DNA of 64,000 nt from Spirodela intermedia (Eukaryota > Streptophyta > Magnoliopsida > Alismatales > Araceae). Each line of letters begins with the position of its first letter. Position 1 is the stretch's first letter. The DNA lies in the NCBI GenBank assembly GCA_902729315.2, contig LR746272.1, positions 9,914,327-9,978,326 of the forward strand. The letters run 5' to 3'. Below the pieces are notes generated by a model. It had not been told where the DNA came from and searched no databases. It worked only from the letters and a program-made list of their open reading frames with translations. The position numbers and the translations under genes are program-made. Shown one piece after another: positions 22,724-34,277 of this stretch.

Positions 22724-25195
22724 TAGTTGTACAGAATCGACGATACAATTGTTGATTGTCTTTGGTCGACTTACAACGCTCACTAAAGAACTATGACTTA
22801 TTCTTTAATGGTACTGTCAATGGAGTTCGGACAATGAAGTCGCCCACTGTTACTGCCATGTCGTTTTTGTCTTCTCTTTTTTCCCGGGTAAATATAAGGA
22901 GAAAAGATTGCCTGATAATTACATGCGCATTCATTGAAACATTTGTTCTATAAAATGTTCATTGTTCGTTGCCCTATCTCGGGATGAACGAGAGAACGAT
23001 AGCTTCTTTTTCACAGAGTCTGCTACGTTGACTCTGGATTCCTTTTTTCTTTCATCTTCCAGTCATCATATTTATGCTAAACGTGAGCAGGAGAGAAGGA
23101 CAGTCTGCCGTCTCCTTTCCATTTTTCCTCGAATACTGAATGAGGACGACTTCGGAAGCTTGAACTCGGGATGCCATCAACGTAAGATGTCAGAGTGTGC
23201 CCGGAAAGACGTAAATGATGGGTGTTAGTCAGCCAGACTATTCAAAAAACCTTGTTGGGATGATCCTTCGTCGCTTGTGCTACGACTCACTCGTCTAGGT
23301 ATATGGAGCGTTCATTTCGAGTCGTTATGGACTTGCATGATTAGAAGAAGATCCATCGGTCTGAAGAGGAGAAAAGATGGCTTTTACCAGTGTGTGTCGT
23401 GCATTTGATACTGGCTCTGCGTAAACGATAAGTGAATGGCGTAGAGGAATTGAGGGGTTTTCTCACTAGGGATGTCTTGAAATATATTGAGCAAGCTATC
23501 TCTATAATGTATTCACTGTAAGAACGGAGGAAGTAATATTTTTGCGGTTGTTTAGATTTTTCTTCTTTGGTCCTGATGCCGCCCTAAGGTACTCATCGAC
23601 GATGACAACCATCATGCTTGAACCAGACCATGTTAGGCCTTTTGCCTTAAATTGCTCGTTGGTTCAGGCCTATTGATCTCGATTACGCCTCACCGAAATT
23701 TAAAATTTTTGTATCGTAATGGAAGTGAATTTTCTTTCTAATGGCAGTCTTGCATGGTGGACTCCAGCACTACTGCCGTGCGGAGTGAAAAGAGAGAGAG
23801 AGACGGCGACAAGATCGTGATGATGTGCCTTCCAACTTCGTCTCTCGTGCATATGGTTCCACCTGTCACATGCGCCCAGCCCGTTGACATGCGGCGGACT
23901 CATGGAACAGCGTTATTCATTATGTAGGGGCCTAAGCTCACAAGTGGATAATCAAAGCACAAAATACAATGAACTTGGTGAAGAATTTGAACCCGCATTC
24001 ATCACCAATAGGCCACCTCCCTGCCAACTACCAATTAGCGTTTAGTTCATTCCCTCCACCCCCACCATCACTCCCTTATTTTTAAATATCTTCTTGACTC
24101 TACGAATATGGTCCATGTTTCCGTATATCCAACCTTTTCTTTAAGGGAAATGCTCAGCGGCAATATCAATCCTGATTCCTTTGACTTTCATTTTTGAAAT
24201 CTATTTTAGTGTTGAATACCAATTTGCAATACCAGTTTGCCGTAGACTTTGCAGCGTGGCGCATGAGTATATTATTTAATCGTTATTCTCTTGATTATAA
24301 CCAATTGTTTATAATTTTAATGTGACAGAAAATGAGTTGCCTAGGTTCATCCACGGTGGAAGGGGGTTAAACCGCACTGTTGTGGGGAGAGCCAGCAGAC
24401 AATCAAGTTGGTCTGAACATCAAAGATTTCTCATGAGGCTCGAGTGGCCTCGGTAGTACGCATCTAGAGGCTTCCAACCAACCTATGAGTATTACTAACG
24501 TGAGAATGGTTGTCCCACGGCCAATGCTTAATCACGGGATGCCCCATACTTAAATTACAAGTGCTCTAGCACTCTGTTCTTTTGTGTTTTATCTCGGACG
24601 GTCAACATTTGTTGGATGCCCGTCTTCTGCACATAAAGTGAGTTCATTCACTTTACGCAACAATGCTCGGCGGACAACAATGGGTTAAAGTCGGTTGGTT
24701 GTAGTTGTATAGCGTAGGTGTCGTCAAGGCAGAGATGTGAACTTCAATTGTAAATATAAATCATTGATTCACGGTATTCAAAAGCGATAATCGCTCAGGA
24801 GACTTGATGTCTGGTCGCTTGTGTCGAGCTCGTAGCATTTAGGTGGCTTAGTTTGCGTACGCGGGTCAAACGATAATTCTCCCCCTTCACAATGTGACAG
24901 GACATCATATTCTGGTTATATCTCCAGCCGACATTTCTAGTTGTCTTCGTCCATTTGTTCACTCACCATTTTCTCTATTCCTAAGAAATTTCTGCGATTA
25001 TCAGCGGAAAGATCCTCAAAAATTAGGGAGACATTTTCACCCGAACGTTTGGCAAGATTCTCAACAATTGGGAACACAGCGATCTTGTGAAAATCAAAAG
25101 AATTGTGAGCTTTAACGCGATGGAAAATTCCATCTTGTTGCTTCAGGGTACAGATTCAATTTTGAAGATGTAGAGCGACCGAATCCGGGTACGTA
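22724..25195. repeat. Spacer S2' (inverted S2 plus 192 bp) between g6 and g7
   Basis: Positions 22724-22910 are T2 sequence identical to the start of the T2 flank at 17437. After the junction inside 'gattgcctgataatt' the rest is the reverse complement of 2220-4504 (sum 27415). The T1 module lies at 24450-25195. No gene is recognised. Confidence 0.85.
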
Positions 25196-25648
25196 CTACG
25201 CAGTTAATCTCTGGTTTCCCTGCTCCTCGAGCTCGAAGGCCGAGGCCGGGTAGGTCTTCGAGAGTCCCGCGGGCGTCCTGAAGGTGATCTTGGTGGTGTC
25301 CTTGGGGTTCACAAAGAACTCTCCCAGCGGGATCCAGACGAGCATCTCCCTGGACTTCACCCCCGTCACCCGCCGCATGCGGCGGTCCTCCACGAAGCCC
25401 GTGACCTCGGCGCCGTAGGAGACGAGGCGGCCGGCCTTGCGGAAGGTGTAGTTGAGGGCCTTCTTCTGGCGGAGCCACACGAAGCCGGTCTGACGGTTGA
25501 TGCCGATCTCCTCGACGTTCTCAATGGGGAGGAGGCCCCTGGGGAGGTTGAGTTCCTCGAGGAGGTCGATGGCCTTCTGGCGGCAGAGGTCGTCGCCCGT
25601 GTAGATCTCCGCGCCGGGGCGGTGGGCCTCGATGGTCTGCTGCGCCAT
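25196..25648 (-). CDS. DUF538 family protein, SVB/SVBL-like (g7)
   Basis: Mirror partner of g1: class A1 promoter, ggtcc, Ile42 ATT, LTA end and T1 3' flank. It differs from g1 at codon 118, which is Thr (acc) as in the T2-type genes instead of Ser (tcc). The patch is short, because ATT upstream and LTA downstream are both of the g1 type, and so marks a small conversion event or a reversed substitution in g1. Confidence 0.9.
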   Translation of the reverse strand: MAQQTIEAHRPGAEIYTGDDLCRQKAIDLLEELNLPRGLLPIENVEEIGINRQTGFVWLRQKKALNYTFRKAGRLVSYGAEVTGFVEDRRMRRVTGVKSREMLVWIPLGEFFVNPKDTTKITFRTPAGLSKTYPASAFELEEQGNQRLTA

Positions 25649-28600
25649 TGGTGGAACGTGGACCTGCGGTGGGGTTACGAGCGGGGCGGATCGGTGGAGC
25701 AACCGGTGTCTGAAGGAGAAGGTGACGACCCGTCTCCTGGGGATGAGGAGGAAAGAGAGCTGGCTGATGACGTGAAGTGATGGGTGCGATGGAGGCGAGC
25801 GGGAGGGATACTTATATAGTGCGGTCTTCGCGGGGGACGGATAAGGGAGATGGCTGGTTCAGCGTGTGGGCCTCACAGCCTGACGCGGGACCGTGGGATG
25901 CAATGAACTAGAGGTTGCCGTTTGGTTTGCAGGGGTTCTCAGGGGACGGATGAGAAGCTCTGGCTTGGTCGTCCGGGTGAGTGGAATCGGGAGTGTTAAA
26001 TGATCTTCGAAACTGGCGGCGAGGCAGGCTGTTGTTCAATGTCCGATGATCCACGGGAACGCCAGCATGGGCCTTTGGATTGAAGCACTCTAGTTATCAT
26101 CACCTAAGGATGCCACTTGGCCCTCATAATTACACAGCGACTTCTGACGGAGGAAACGAAGCGGAGATGTGGGACCCACGCAATTATGGTCCCTTCCTTA
26201 TGGGTTTTAATAGCATCCGTGACAAAAGAGAAGTCAGAACTCGAAGAGGGGTCATCCAGGCGCCAGTGGTAGTGAAGGTCAACTGAGGAAGGGGCAGAAT
26301 CACGTTGAAGGGAAACGTTCCATACGTACCGGAAAAGATGAGCATCAAGATTGTTCGGCCTGACTTGGTAAATTTTCTGTTATGCATCTGGTCTGTGAAT
26401 GACTTCACAAGGTAACGAATTGGGTGGAGTATCTGCATAGGGGTATGTCAAACACTGTGCCCACCCTCTTTCACTCTACACTCCTTGCTTATTCCCTTAG
26501 TTATCGCTCTCATTCGCATAGTCGGAAGTCCGTCTCCTCCCCCCCCCAATCCCCCCGCGGTTTCAATGCTTATAGTCCATCTCCGTCTCCCTTTCTCTCT
26601 CTCCCTCTTTCTCTATTTCTTTGCCCACATCCTTATTCCGCTTCCGCCACTAGCACTCATTCCCACCGTTCTGTGCTACCTCTCAGCCTCTACGGCCAGG
26701 TTCGCCCCCTCAGTCCGTCGACCTAGTACACTGTATGGAATCCCTGACGAGGTTTGATAAGTACATTCGCCCAGCAAATCAGAAGCCTCTCTTTTCCCTC
26801 CCCTGCCGGGTGCATTATTCGAGGAGAGGCCCACAAGTCGGCACAGCAGCTCGTTAGCATGCACTCATCATAGATTCACACACCAGATGATAAAGTAGAG
26901 GCATAGTTGACTACCAAATATCAAGATGATATAGCTAAACTAGTCCCTGGTAGAACATCACGTTCATCAAGCTTAAGGGGTGGTGTGTTCTCGCGATTGA
27001 AGCATCTTTTTGCTCTCATTCCAATGGGAGAGACGAGTCCCAGCCTTTGTTTCGAGAAATGTATCATCAAACTGACCCAGCAAGAAACTGAATCTTATGA
27101 AAAACCTGCGTGGTTCCATCACATCCCACACTGGCTAAGTTCTAAAATTCACCGAGGAGAAAAGGCAAAGTTTATAACGAAGCGTTGAATGAACGTAAAT
27201 TATGCAAGTTTTCGGCACACCCCAGGCGAAAGCGATCAAGATGAACATCCTGCTTGACGAACCCAGCTGCTGGGTTTTCTGTAGTAAGAAGGACAGCGTA
27301 CGGTATCTCCCACGATGAGCCACTCGCCAGCGTGCGGGGAGAGAGAGAACTGAGGACGTCCAAACTAACATTAACTAGACATGGCCACTAGGTAGGGTTC
27401 CGTCGGCATGCCGGTTGGTCGTTGGGGCATGAACAAGACCCATGTTCGCCGAAGGTTTGGGAGAGCATTCAATGCCATTGGTTAAGCTTACGGGGAACCC
27501 GGGCAGCCGCCGCTCATCCATTCCCCTTTTCAGCTGTCTGTGGCGTTCCCCGCAGGTTGATACAGCTGTTTCTTTATCGGGCGCCTAGTGTAAGATCGTG
27601 ATAACTCGTAGGTTTGACTTTCGGAACTTAAGCATAAAGTGCTCCTCACGTAAATGGTTCGTCGGCATTCGCTATTGGCTTCTCAAACAAGCCCACAGGA
27701 GGTTAGCGGTTAGTCATGGCGTGATCATCATCATAACTGGTACTCGTCGGTTAGCCAATGAACGATCAGCTCGGAATGCCCGCATGCTTTCGGAAATAGC
27801 CCATAATAATGACGGCGCCAAGTTAGACGTTTGGCCTCCCTCCGTACAGCACGCGGGAGCAAGGGTCAACCCCTGTCTGCGAAATACTTTAATCAACCAT
27901 TAAACTATTTAAAACTTTACAAGCTAATGCGGCAAAGGTAACCATTGAACAGCGTGTTTTCCGACTTTAAAGTCTTCTCCATGCATCATATGTCAAGTCC
28001 TCCATTATCGTGAAAAGGAGCGTGGAGTGTGGACACAACTTTAGAAGAAAGAGTCAAGCGAAGGATTTAACGCTCCTAGGGAAGATGCGTTCAAATCTTT
28101 GCTTCCGTCCCGGTCCCGTTCCTTGTTGAATAGTAGCGTTTGTGTCCCAAATCGGGTTACAAAGGGCAAGGTGCTTGCGCTTCTCAATTATTTGTTACTT
28201 GCTCGTTTATCCTCTTCTCGATTAAAGTAACCGCCGGAGCAACTTTCTGTTGCCAGGGACTCCCGTAAAAAAAAAAAAAAGGGGATTAATTATATGGAGA
28301 ACATTAAGGTGTAGTCAAGAACAGTAGCTTTATGATGTGTAGAGAATCGATGGATGTTTCAACATGATGCAGTGATGACTATGTGATACAGAGTGTTAGA
28401 TTCGAGAAGAAAATCCCTCATTGCCCACACCCTGTTGACTTGTCATTTACGAAATAAAAGGGATCACTTTTCTCATTTCCCAAAATATGAATGATACCAT
28501 TGCTATCAAAAGCAGGTCATGTACGGGGTTTCACAAGAACGAGTACCAAGTAAAACGACCCCAAAAGGGTGGTGTAAATGGTCCAAGTGACGAGAAGCGT

Positions 28601-30360
28601 GTTCAGTCACACCGTGGATGAACTCAATGCCAGCGTGAATCGGTGCTCGACTTTGTCTCATCCCCTAACAAGATCTCCTTCGGTACGCAGCTGCTGCCGA
28701 CATTCATTTTTATGGAGAGGATTGTGGAAGGATCAGGCAAGGTCATGTACAGTGAGAGCTTACACGGAAAGTTGACAAGTTCAGCGGTGGCCCCAATTTC
28801 CTGACCTATTTATGACGCTCCACTGCCTTGCAAGGGATGCGTTAATAGGAACTAATTTATTAAATAGGAGCTCAGAGATATCGTCATGAGCCATCGGACC
28901 AGGAATAACAACCAACTTGGACAGAGGGTTGGCAGAGTATTCAGTGCGGAAATCTAGGCTCGCCGTTTGTCGAATAAACAAGCAGTGGATGATCTTGAAA
29001 GTAGGTTAATAATTCAGTGCGGAAAGCCGTTTGTCTGCTCATGTTCTTTCTCGAGAATCTGAGTGCATTTTATTAGTTGAGTCTTTTTTTTTTGGATAAG
29101 TCTACGCGTTGTGTGGTCTGTTGCCCTCCCCATCTCAGTGGGTAGCGGGCCTCCAAATTCTAAATAACGCGTAAATCAAAGGACTAGAGAAAGGTGTTAT
29201 TCCAAATACTCTAGGTACAAACTTAAGAGGTAAGAGTTGCTACACAATAGATCCGGCTCCTAGTGAATCAGGTACTTTTTTAGTGCACTAAAACTTTCAT
29301 AACAGAATAAAGTTATAACAATTCAACACAAATAGAGTTCATTCGATGGAACTATCATGTTACTGGCAACGGATACATCGTGAGACCGTTTCTATGCATC
29401 TCATCTCTCGTAGTTCGTTCGTTACTTGATGTTCAACACCGTCTCCGTGGTGACGATATCCCCACGTGAGCGAGCGAGCTAGACAAGGAGCGAGAGAAAG
29501 TAAAAGACTGTGAATGCGAGAGAGAAAGAGACAGAGGTCGCAAGTAGACAGACAGAGCAGCCAGACGTTCGCTCACTATATCGAACGACTTGATTCCCCA
29601 TACCAAACGGAACATCGGTAGTACGCATCTAGAGGCTTCCAACCAACCTATGAGTATTACTAACGTGAGAATGGTTGTCCCACGGCCAATGCTTAATCAC
29701 GGGATGCCCCATACTTAAATTACAAGTGCTCTAGCACTCTGTTCTTTTGTGTTTTATCTCGGACGGTCAACATTTGTTGGATGCCCGTCTTCTGCACATA
29801 AAGTGAGTTCATTCACTTTACGCAACAATGCTCGGCGGACAACAATGGGTTAAAGTCGGTTGGTTGTGGTTGTATAGCGTAGGTGTCGTCAAGGCAGAGA
29901 TGTGAACTTCAATTGTAAATATAAATCATTGATTCACGGTATTCAAAAGCGATAATCGCTCAGGAGACTTGATGTCTGGTCGCTTGTGTCGAGCTCGTAG
30001 CATTTAGGTGGCTTAGTTTGCGTACGCGGGTCAAACGATAATTCTCCCCCTTCACAATGTGACAGGACATCATATTCTGGTTATATCTCCAGCCGACATT
30101 TCTAGTTGTCTTCGTCCATTTGTTCACTCACCATTTTCTCTATTCCTAAGAAATTTCTGCGATTATCAGCGGAAAGATCCTCAAAAATTAGGGAGACATT
30201 TTCACCCGAACGTTTGGCAAGATTCTCAACAATTGGGAACACAGCGATCTTGTGAAAATCAAAAGAATTGTGAGCTTTAACGCGATGGAAAATTCCATCT
30301 TGTTGCTTCAGGGTACAGATTCAATTTTGAAGATGTAGAGCGACCGAATCCGGGTACGTA
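25649..30360. repeat. Spacer S5' (inverted S5) between g7 and g8
   Basis: Reverse complement of 12272-16983 (sum 42632). It holds the A1 upstream region of g7, inverted module beta (about 26622-29614) and the T1 module (29615-30360). One mismatch to the other T1 copies was seen at 29868. No gene is seen. Confidence 0.85.
25812..25818 (-). promoter_or_regulatory. TATA box of g7 (class A1)
   Basis: TATATAA on the minus strand, mirror of 1597-1603, with the ACGTCA element retained on the transcribed side. Confidence 0.8.
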
Positions 30361-30813
30361 CTACGCAGTTAATCTCTGGTTTCCCTGCTCCTCGAGCTCG
30401 AAGGCCGAGGCCGGGTAGGTCTTCGAGAGTCCCGCGGGCGTCCTGAAGGTGATCTTGGTGGAGTCCTTGGGGTTCACAAAGAACTCTCCCAGCGGGATCC
30501 AGACGAGCATCTCCCTGGACTTCACCCCCGTCACCCGCCGCATGCGGCGGTCCTCCACGAAGCCCGTGACCTCGGCGCCGTAGGAGACGAGGCGGCCGGC
30601 CTTGCGGAAGGTGTAGTTGAGGGCCTTCTTCTGGCGGAGCCACACGAAGCCGGTCTGACGGTTGATGCCGATCTCCTCGACGTTCTCAATGGGGAGGAGG
30701 CCCCTGGGGAGGTTGAGTTCCTCGAGGAGGTCGATGGCCTTCTGGCGGCAGAGGTCGTCGCCCGTGTAGATCTCCGCGCCGGGGCGGTGGGCCTCGATGG
30801 TCTGCTGCGCCAT
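30361..30813 (-). CDS. DUF538 family protein, SVB/SVBL-like (g8)
   Basis: Mirror partner of g4 and head-to-head with g9. The protein is identical to g1 and g4 (Ser118, LTA). Nucleotide markers are ggtcc and Ile42 ATT, like g1 and unlike g4 (gaacc, ATC), which places a conversion tract between 5' UTR and codon 42. The promoter is class B2 and the 3' flank T1. Confidence 0.9.
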   Translation of the reverse strand: MAQQTIEAHRPGAEIYTGDDLCRQKAIDLLEELNLPRGLLPIENVEEIGINRQTGFVWLRQKKALNYTFRKAGRLVSYGAEVTGFVEDRRMRRVTGVKSREMLVWIPLGEFFVNPKDSTKITFRTPAGLSKTYPASAFELEEQGNQRLTA

Positions 30814-30965
30814 TGGTGGAACGTGGACCTGCGGTGGGGTTACGAGCGGGGCGGATCGGTGGAGCAACCGGTGTCTGAAGGAGAAGGTGACGACCCGTCT
30901 GCTGGGGATGAGGAGGAGATACCGGTTGATAAGTGCCTGGAGGGTTCGGGGAGAGCGGGGTGGGT

Positions 30966-30972
30966 TCTTATA
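30966..30972 (-). promoter_or_regulatory. TATA box of g8 (class B2)
   Basis: TATAAGA on the minus strand, mirror of the g4 promoter. Confidence 0.75.
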
Positions 30973-32216
30973 GAGCACGGTTTCCCCGAGTGACTTGTAG
31001 GACGGACAGATGGTATAACGCGTGGGTGTCACATCCGGGCGTGCGACGATACTGAGGGAATGGACTTAAGGCGGCGATTAGTCGGCAAAGGTTTGGGAGC
31101 CTAGGGTTGGGGGGATGAATGGGAGGTTGTGCTTTCGCTGCCGTCGTAGCTGATCCGGCGGGTATTTATTGGTTGCTCTGAGGGACGGCCTTGTACGCAG
31201 TTGTTTGACCTCGGACTGCCGGGTTGGAACAGCATTCAATTCATCGTCCGTCCCTCCCTCCCTCCAAGAACCTAGTAGCCTCCAGTTCGGTCTTAAAGTC
31301 TGTCGGCCGGCTCCGAATCTGTATCTGACGTTGATGTATACGATTTCTTCACACCCTAACTCCCCCGCACCCCATGCAGTAACCCTCACTATCTGAAATA
31401 GTCCACCCTTGGATTAGGGATTATTGCCTGGTCCACAATTGCCTCGGATGTTTGAGCGCACATTCGAGAGTGGCGGAAATGTGGAACCGGTGAGGCAGAA
31501 GGAGAGACATGGATACTAGAGAAACCGCGAGGCGGGGGGGCGCGGGGACGGACCACCGACTATGCAAGTGAGAGCGATAACTAAGCGGAGAGGCAGGGAG
31601 TGTTGGCAAAAGAGGGTGGGCACAGTGTCTCACGTCCCCATACGTAGATACTCCACCTTGTGAAGTCATTCGCAGACCAGATCCCTAACCGAAAATTTAC
31701 CAAGGCCGGAGAATCTTGATGCTCGTCGTTTCCAGCATGTTTGGAACGTTTCCATTCAACGTGATTCTGCCCCTCCCTCAGTTGACCTTCACTACCACTG
31801 GCTTCCCTTTTGTCACGGATGCTATTAAAACCCATAAGGAAGGGACCATAATCGCGTGGGTCCCACATCCCCGCTTCGTTTTCTCCGTCAGAAGTCGCTG
31901 TGTACTTATGAGGGCCAGGTGGCATCCTTAGGTGATGATAACTAGAGTGTTTCAATCCAAAGGCCCATGCCGGCGTTCCCGTGGATCATCGGACATTGAA
32001 CAACCGCCTGCCTCGCCGCCAGTTTCGAAGATCATTCAACACCCCCGATTCCACTCACCCGGACGACCAAGCCAGAGCTTCTCATCCGTCCCCTGAGAAC
32101 CCGTGCCAGCCAAACGGCAGCCTCTGGTCCATTCCGTCCCACGGTCCCGCGCCAGGCTGTGCGCCGCACACGCTAAACCAGCCGTCTCCCTTATCCGTCC
32201 CCCGCGAAGACCGCAC

Positions 32217-32223
32217 TATATAA
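32217..32223 (+). promoter_or_regulatory. TATA box of g9 (class A2)
   Basis: TATATAA, mirror of the g3 promoter, 170 bp before the ATG. Confidence 0.8.
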
Positions 32224-32392
32224 GTATCCCTCCCGCTCGCCTCCATCGCACCCATCACCTCACTTCATCAGCCAGCTCTCTTTCCTCCTCTTCTCCGGCC
32301 GACGGGTCGTCACCTTCTTCTTCTCCTTCAGACACCGGTTGCTCCACCGATCCGCCCCGCCCGTAACCCCACCGCAGAACCACGTTCCACCA

Positions 32393-32845
32393 ATGGCGCA
32401 GCAGACCATCGAGGCCCACCGCCCCGGCGCGGAGATCTACACGGGCGACGACCTCTGCCGCCAGAAGGCCATCGACCTCCTCGAGGAACTCAACCTCCCC
32501 AGGGGCCTCCTCCCCATCGAGAACGTCGAGGAGATCGGCATCAACCGTCAGACCGGCTTCGTGTGGCTCCGCCAGAAGAAGGCCCTCAACTACACCTTCC
32601 GCAAGGCCGGCCGCCTCGTCTCCTACGGCGCCGAGGTCACGGGCTTCGTGGAGGACCGCCGCATGCGGCGGGTGACGGGGGTGAAGTCCAGGGAGATGCT
32701 CGTCTGGATCCCGCTGGGAGAGTTCTTTGTGAACCCCAAGGACACCACCAAGATCACCTTCAGGACGCCCGCGGGACTCTCGAAGACCTACCCGGCCTCG
32801 GCCTTCGAGCTCGAGGAGCAGGGAAACCAGAGATTACTCACCTGA
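32393..32845 (+). CDS. DUF538 family protein, SVB/SVBL-like (g9)
   Basis: Last member of the array and mirror of g3, with the same markers (gaacc, ccgcccg, ATC, Thr118, LLT) and T2 3' flank. Only 1.4 kb of the following spacer remains before the array ends at 34277. Confidence 0.9.
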   Translation: MAQQTIEAHRPGAEIYTGDDLCRQKAIDLLEELNLPRGLLPIENVEEIGINRQTGFVWLRQKKALNYTFRKAGRLVSYGAEVTGFVEDRRMRRVTGVKSREMLVWIPLGEFFVNPKDTTKITFRTPAGLSKTYPASAFELEEQGNQRLLT

Positions 32846-33919
32846 TAGTTGTACAGAATCGACGATACAATTGTTGATTGTCTTTGGTCGACTTACAACG
32901 CTCACTAAAGAACTATGACTTATTCTTTAATGGTACTGTCAATGGAGTTCGGACAATGAAGTCGCCCACTGTTACTGCCATGTCGTTTTTGTCTTCTCTT
33001 TTTTCCCGGGTAAATATAAGGAGAAAAGATTGGCTGAGGGAGAGCGGGGGGAACAGAGATCTGAGGTCGTCTCGGAGGAACCTTCGGAGTTGTGGAATCG
33101 AGGCCATCAGACTGAGGCAGTTAATCATGTAAGTTTGGCGCATTGGGAGTCTCATTGACATAGTGAATCAAGGTGTTCTTCGTCAAACAGTCCAGCTGAA
33201 GTGTTAACAAATGATCCGCGTGGTTGCGTGATTGCTTGCTGCTTAGTAGTGATCAGTCGGCCGGATTAAATAATCGTCACAGATTGACCCGCCTAGTAAA
33301 GGGCCATGTTTAGACGATATCCTTGAACTCTGGCTGTTTATTTTGAATACCGGTTTTCATTATTTATATTGTAAAACGTGACCCGTAATGGATGAAGCGA
33401 AGTCGAATGGAGAAGTCGCACTTTTACAATAAGGTTTCAAGCAATCGGACGAACCCACCAATCAGTTTTAGTCATCACAATCTTACTAGCTGATTTTCTT
33501 GCCATGCCGCATCATTTGGATACGGAAATAAGTTTTCGAAAGTGATGCAGTGGATGTTATATGTTTCCTTTTCTCTCTTTGTGATTCGATCTTCCGTCCA
33601 GACCTCTAAGCTCTCTGTCTGTCTCTCTCTCTCTCTCTCAGGGGACGTGAGAAGTTTGGGGCACTGGGTTCTACGTAGCAAATGGGAAATTATCCTTGCC
33701 AATGTGCTTCTCCTTGTTCTTCTTTACTGCAAGCGTTGGTCTTAGGGAAGCCCGAAGAGGACCGTTCAGGCTTTACAGCATTGAAAATAAAAGCAAAGTC
33801 GTAGGGCACCTCATCTCCGAGTATGTATGAGTGTTTCTCCTTGTGTGGCAGCCGTTCCTTCTCAGCATCAACTGTTCTTAGGCATATCCTCCGCGCTTCT
33901 TCCTGGCAGATCCATTCGA

Positions 33920-33958
<39 letters not shown>

Positions 33959-34277
33959 GCCCGCAAATCGGTCCGCTCGGTCTCTCTGTCCCTGCATGTG
34001 CCAGGTCGCTGTGTGTGCTCTTCTCGCTCGCTAGCATTGCCCCACGTATTCCTTCGGCTTCCGCCACTGGCACTCATTCCCACCGTCCTGTGCATGTTCT
34101 GAGCCTCTACGGCAAGGTTCACCCTTCAGCCCGTCAACCTAGTACACTGTATCGAATCCCTGACGAAGTTGGCTGCCTGTTAATCTACCGTAGAAAGCCA
34201 CCGGCAGCGGGCGAAACGTACGCACTGAATGCTCTCTTAAACGGGGACAAGTCGCCCAGGACCCAATGAAAGGATGG
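32846..34277. repeat. Truncated spacer S3' at the right end of the array
   Basis: Matches 17437-18868 directly (offset 15409) and 8355-9786 inverted. Mismatches gather towards the outer end: 33923, and several between 34200 and 34245. Homology stops after 'aggatgg' at 34277, where the other copies continue 'tacttcc'. Confidence 0.85.

Larger units (their letters stand above)
30814..32392. promoter_or_regulatory. Spacer S4', shared divergent promoter region of g8 and g9
   Basis: Reverse complement of 10240-11818. TATA boxes lie at 30966-30972 (minus, g8) and 32217-32223 (plus, g9). The layout of class B2 and class A2 halves is the same as in S4. Confidence 0.8.
1..34277. repeat. Higher-order inverted array of nine DUF538 genes
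   Basis: Positions 1-2200 recur directly at 15218-17417 (offset 15217). Reverse-complement matches have constant coordinate sums: 27415 for 1-4499 with 22916-27414, 27223 for 4500-9786 with 17437-22723, and 42632 for 8355-17400 with 25232-34277. The parsimonious reading is a 15.2-kb unit of four genes and four spacers, S2-S3-S4-S5. It is repeated head to tail up to g5 (16984-17436) and then continues as its reverse complement. Arms look almost free of mismatches; the few seen include 18514 versus 33923, 24711 versus 29868, and several at 33.9-34.28 kb. Very recent origin and assembly error remain alternatives that sequence alone cannot separate. Confidence 0.9.
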
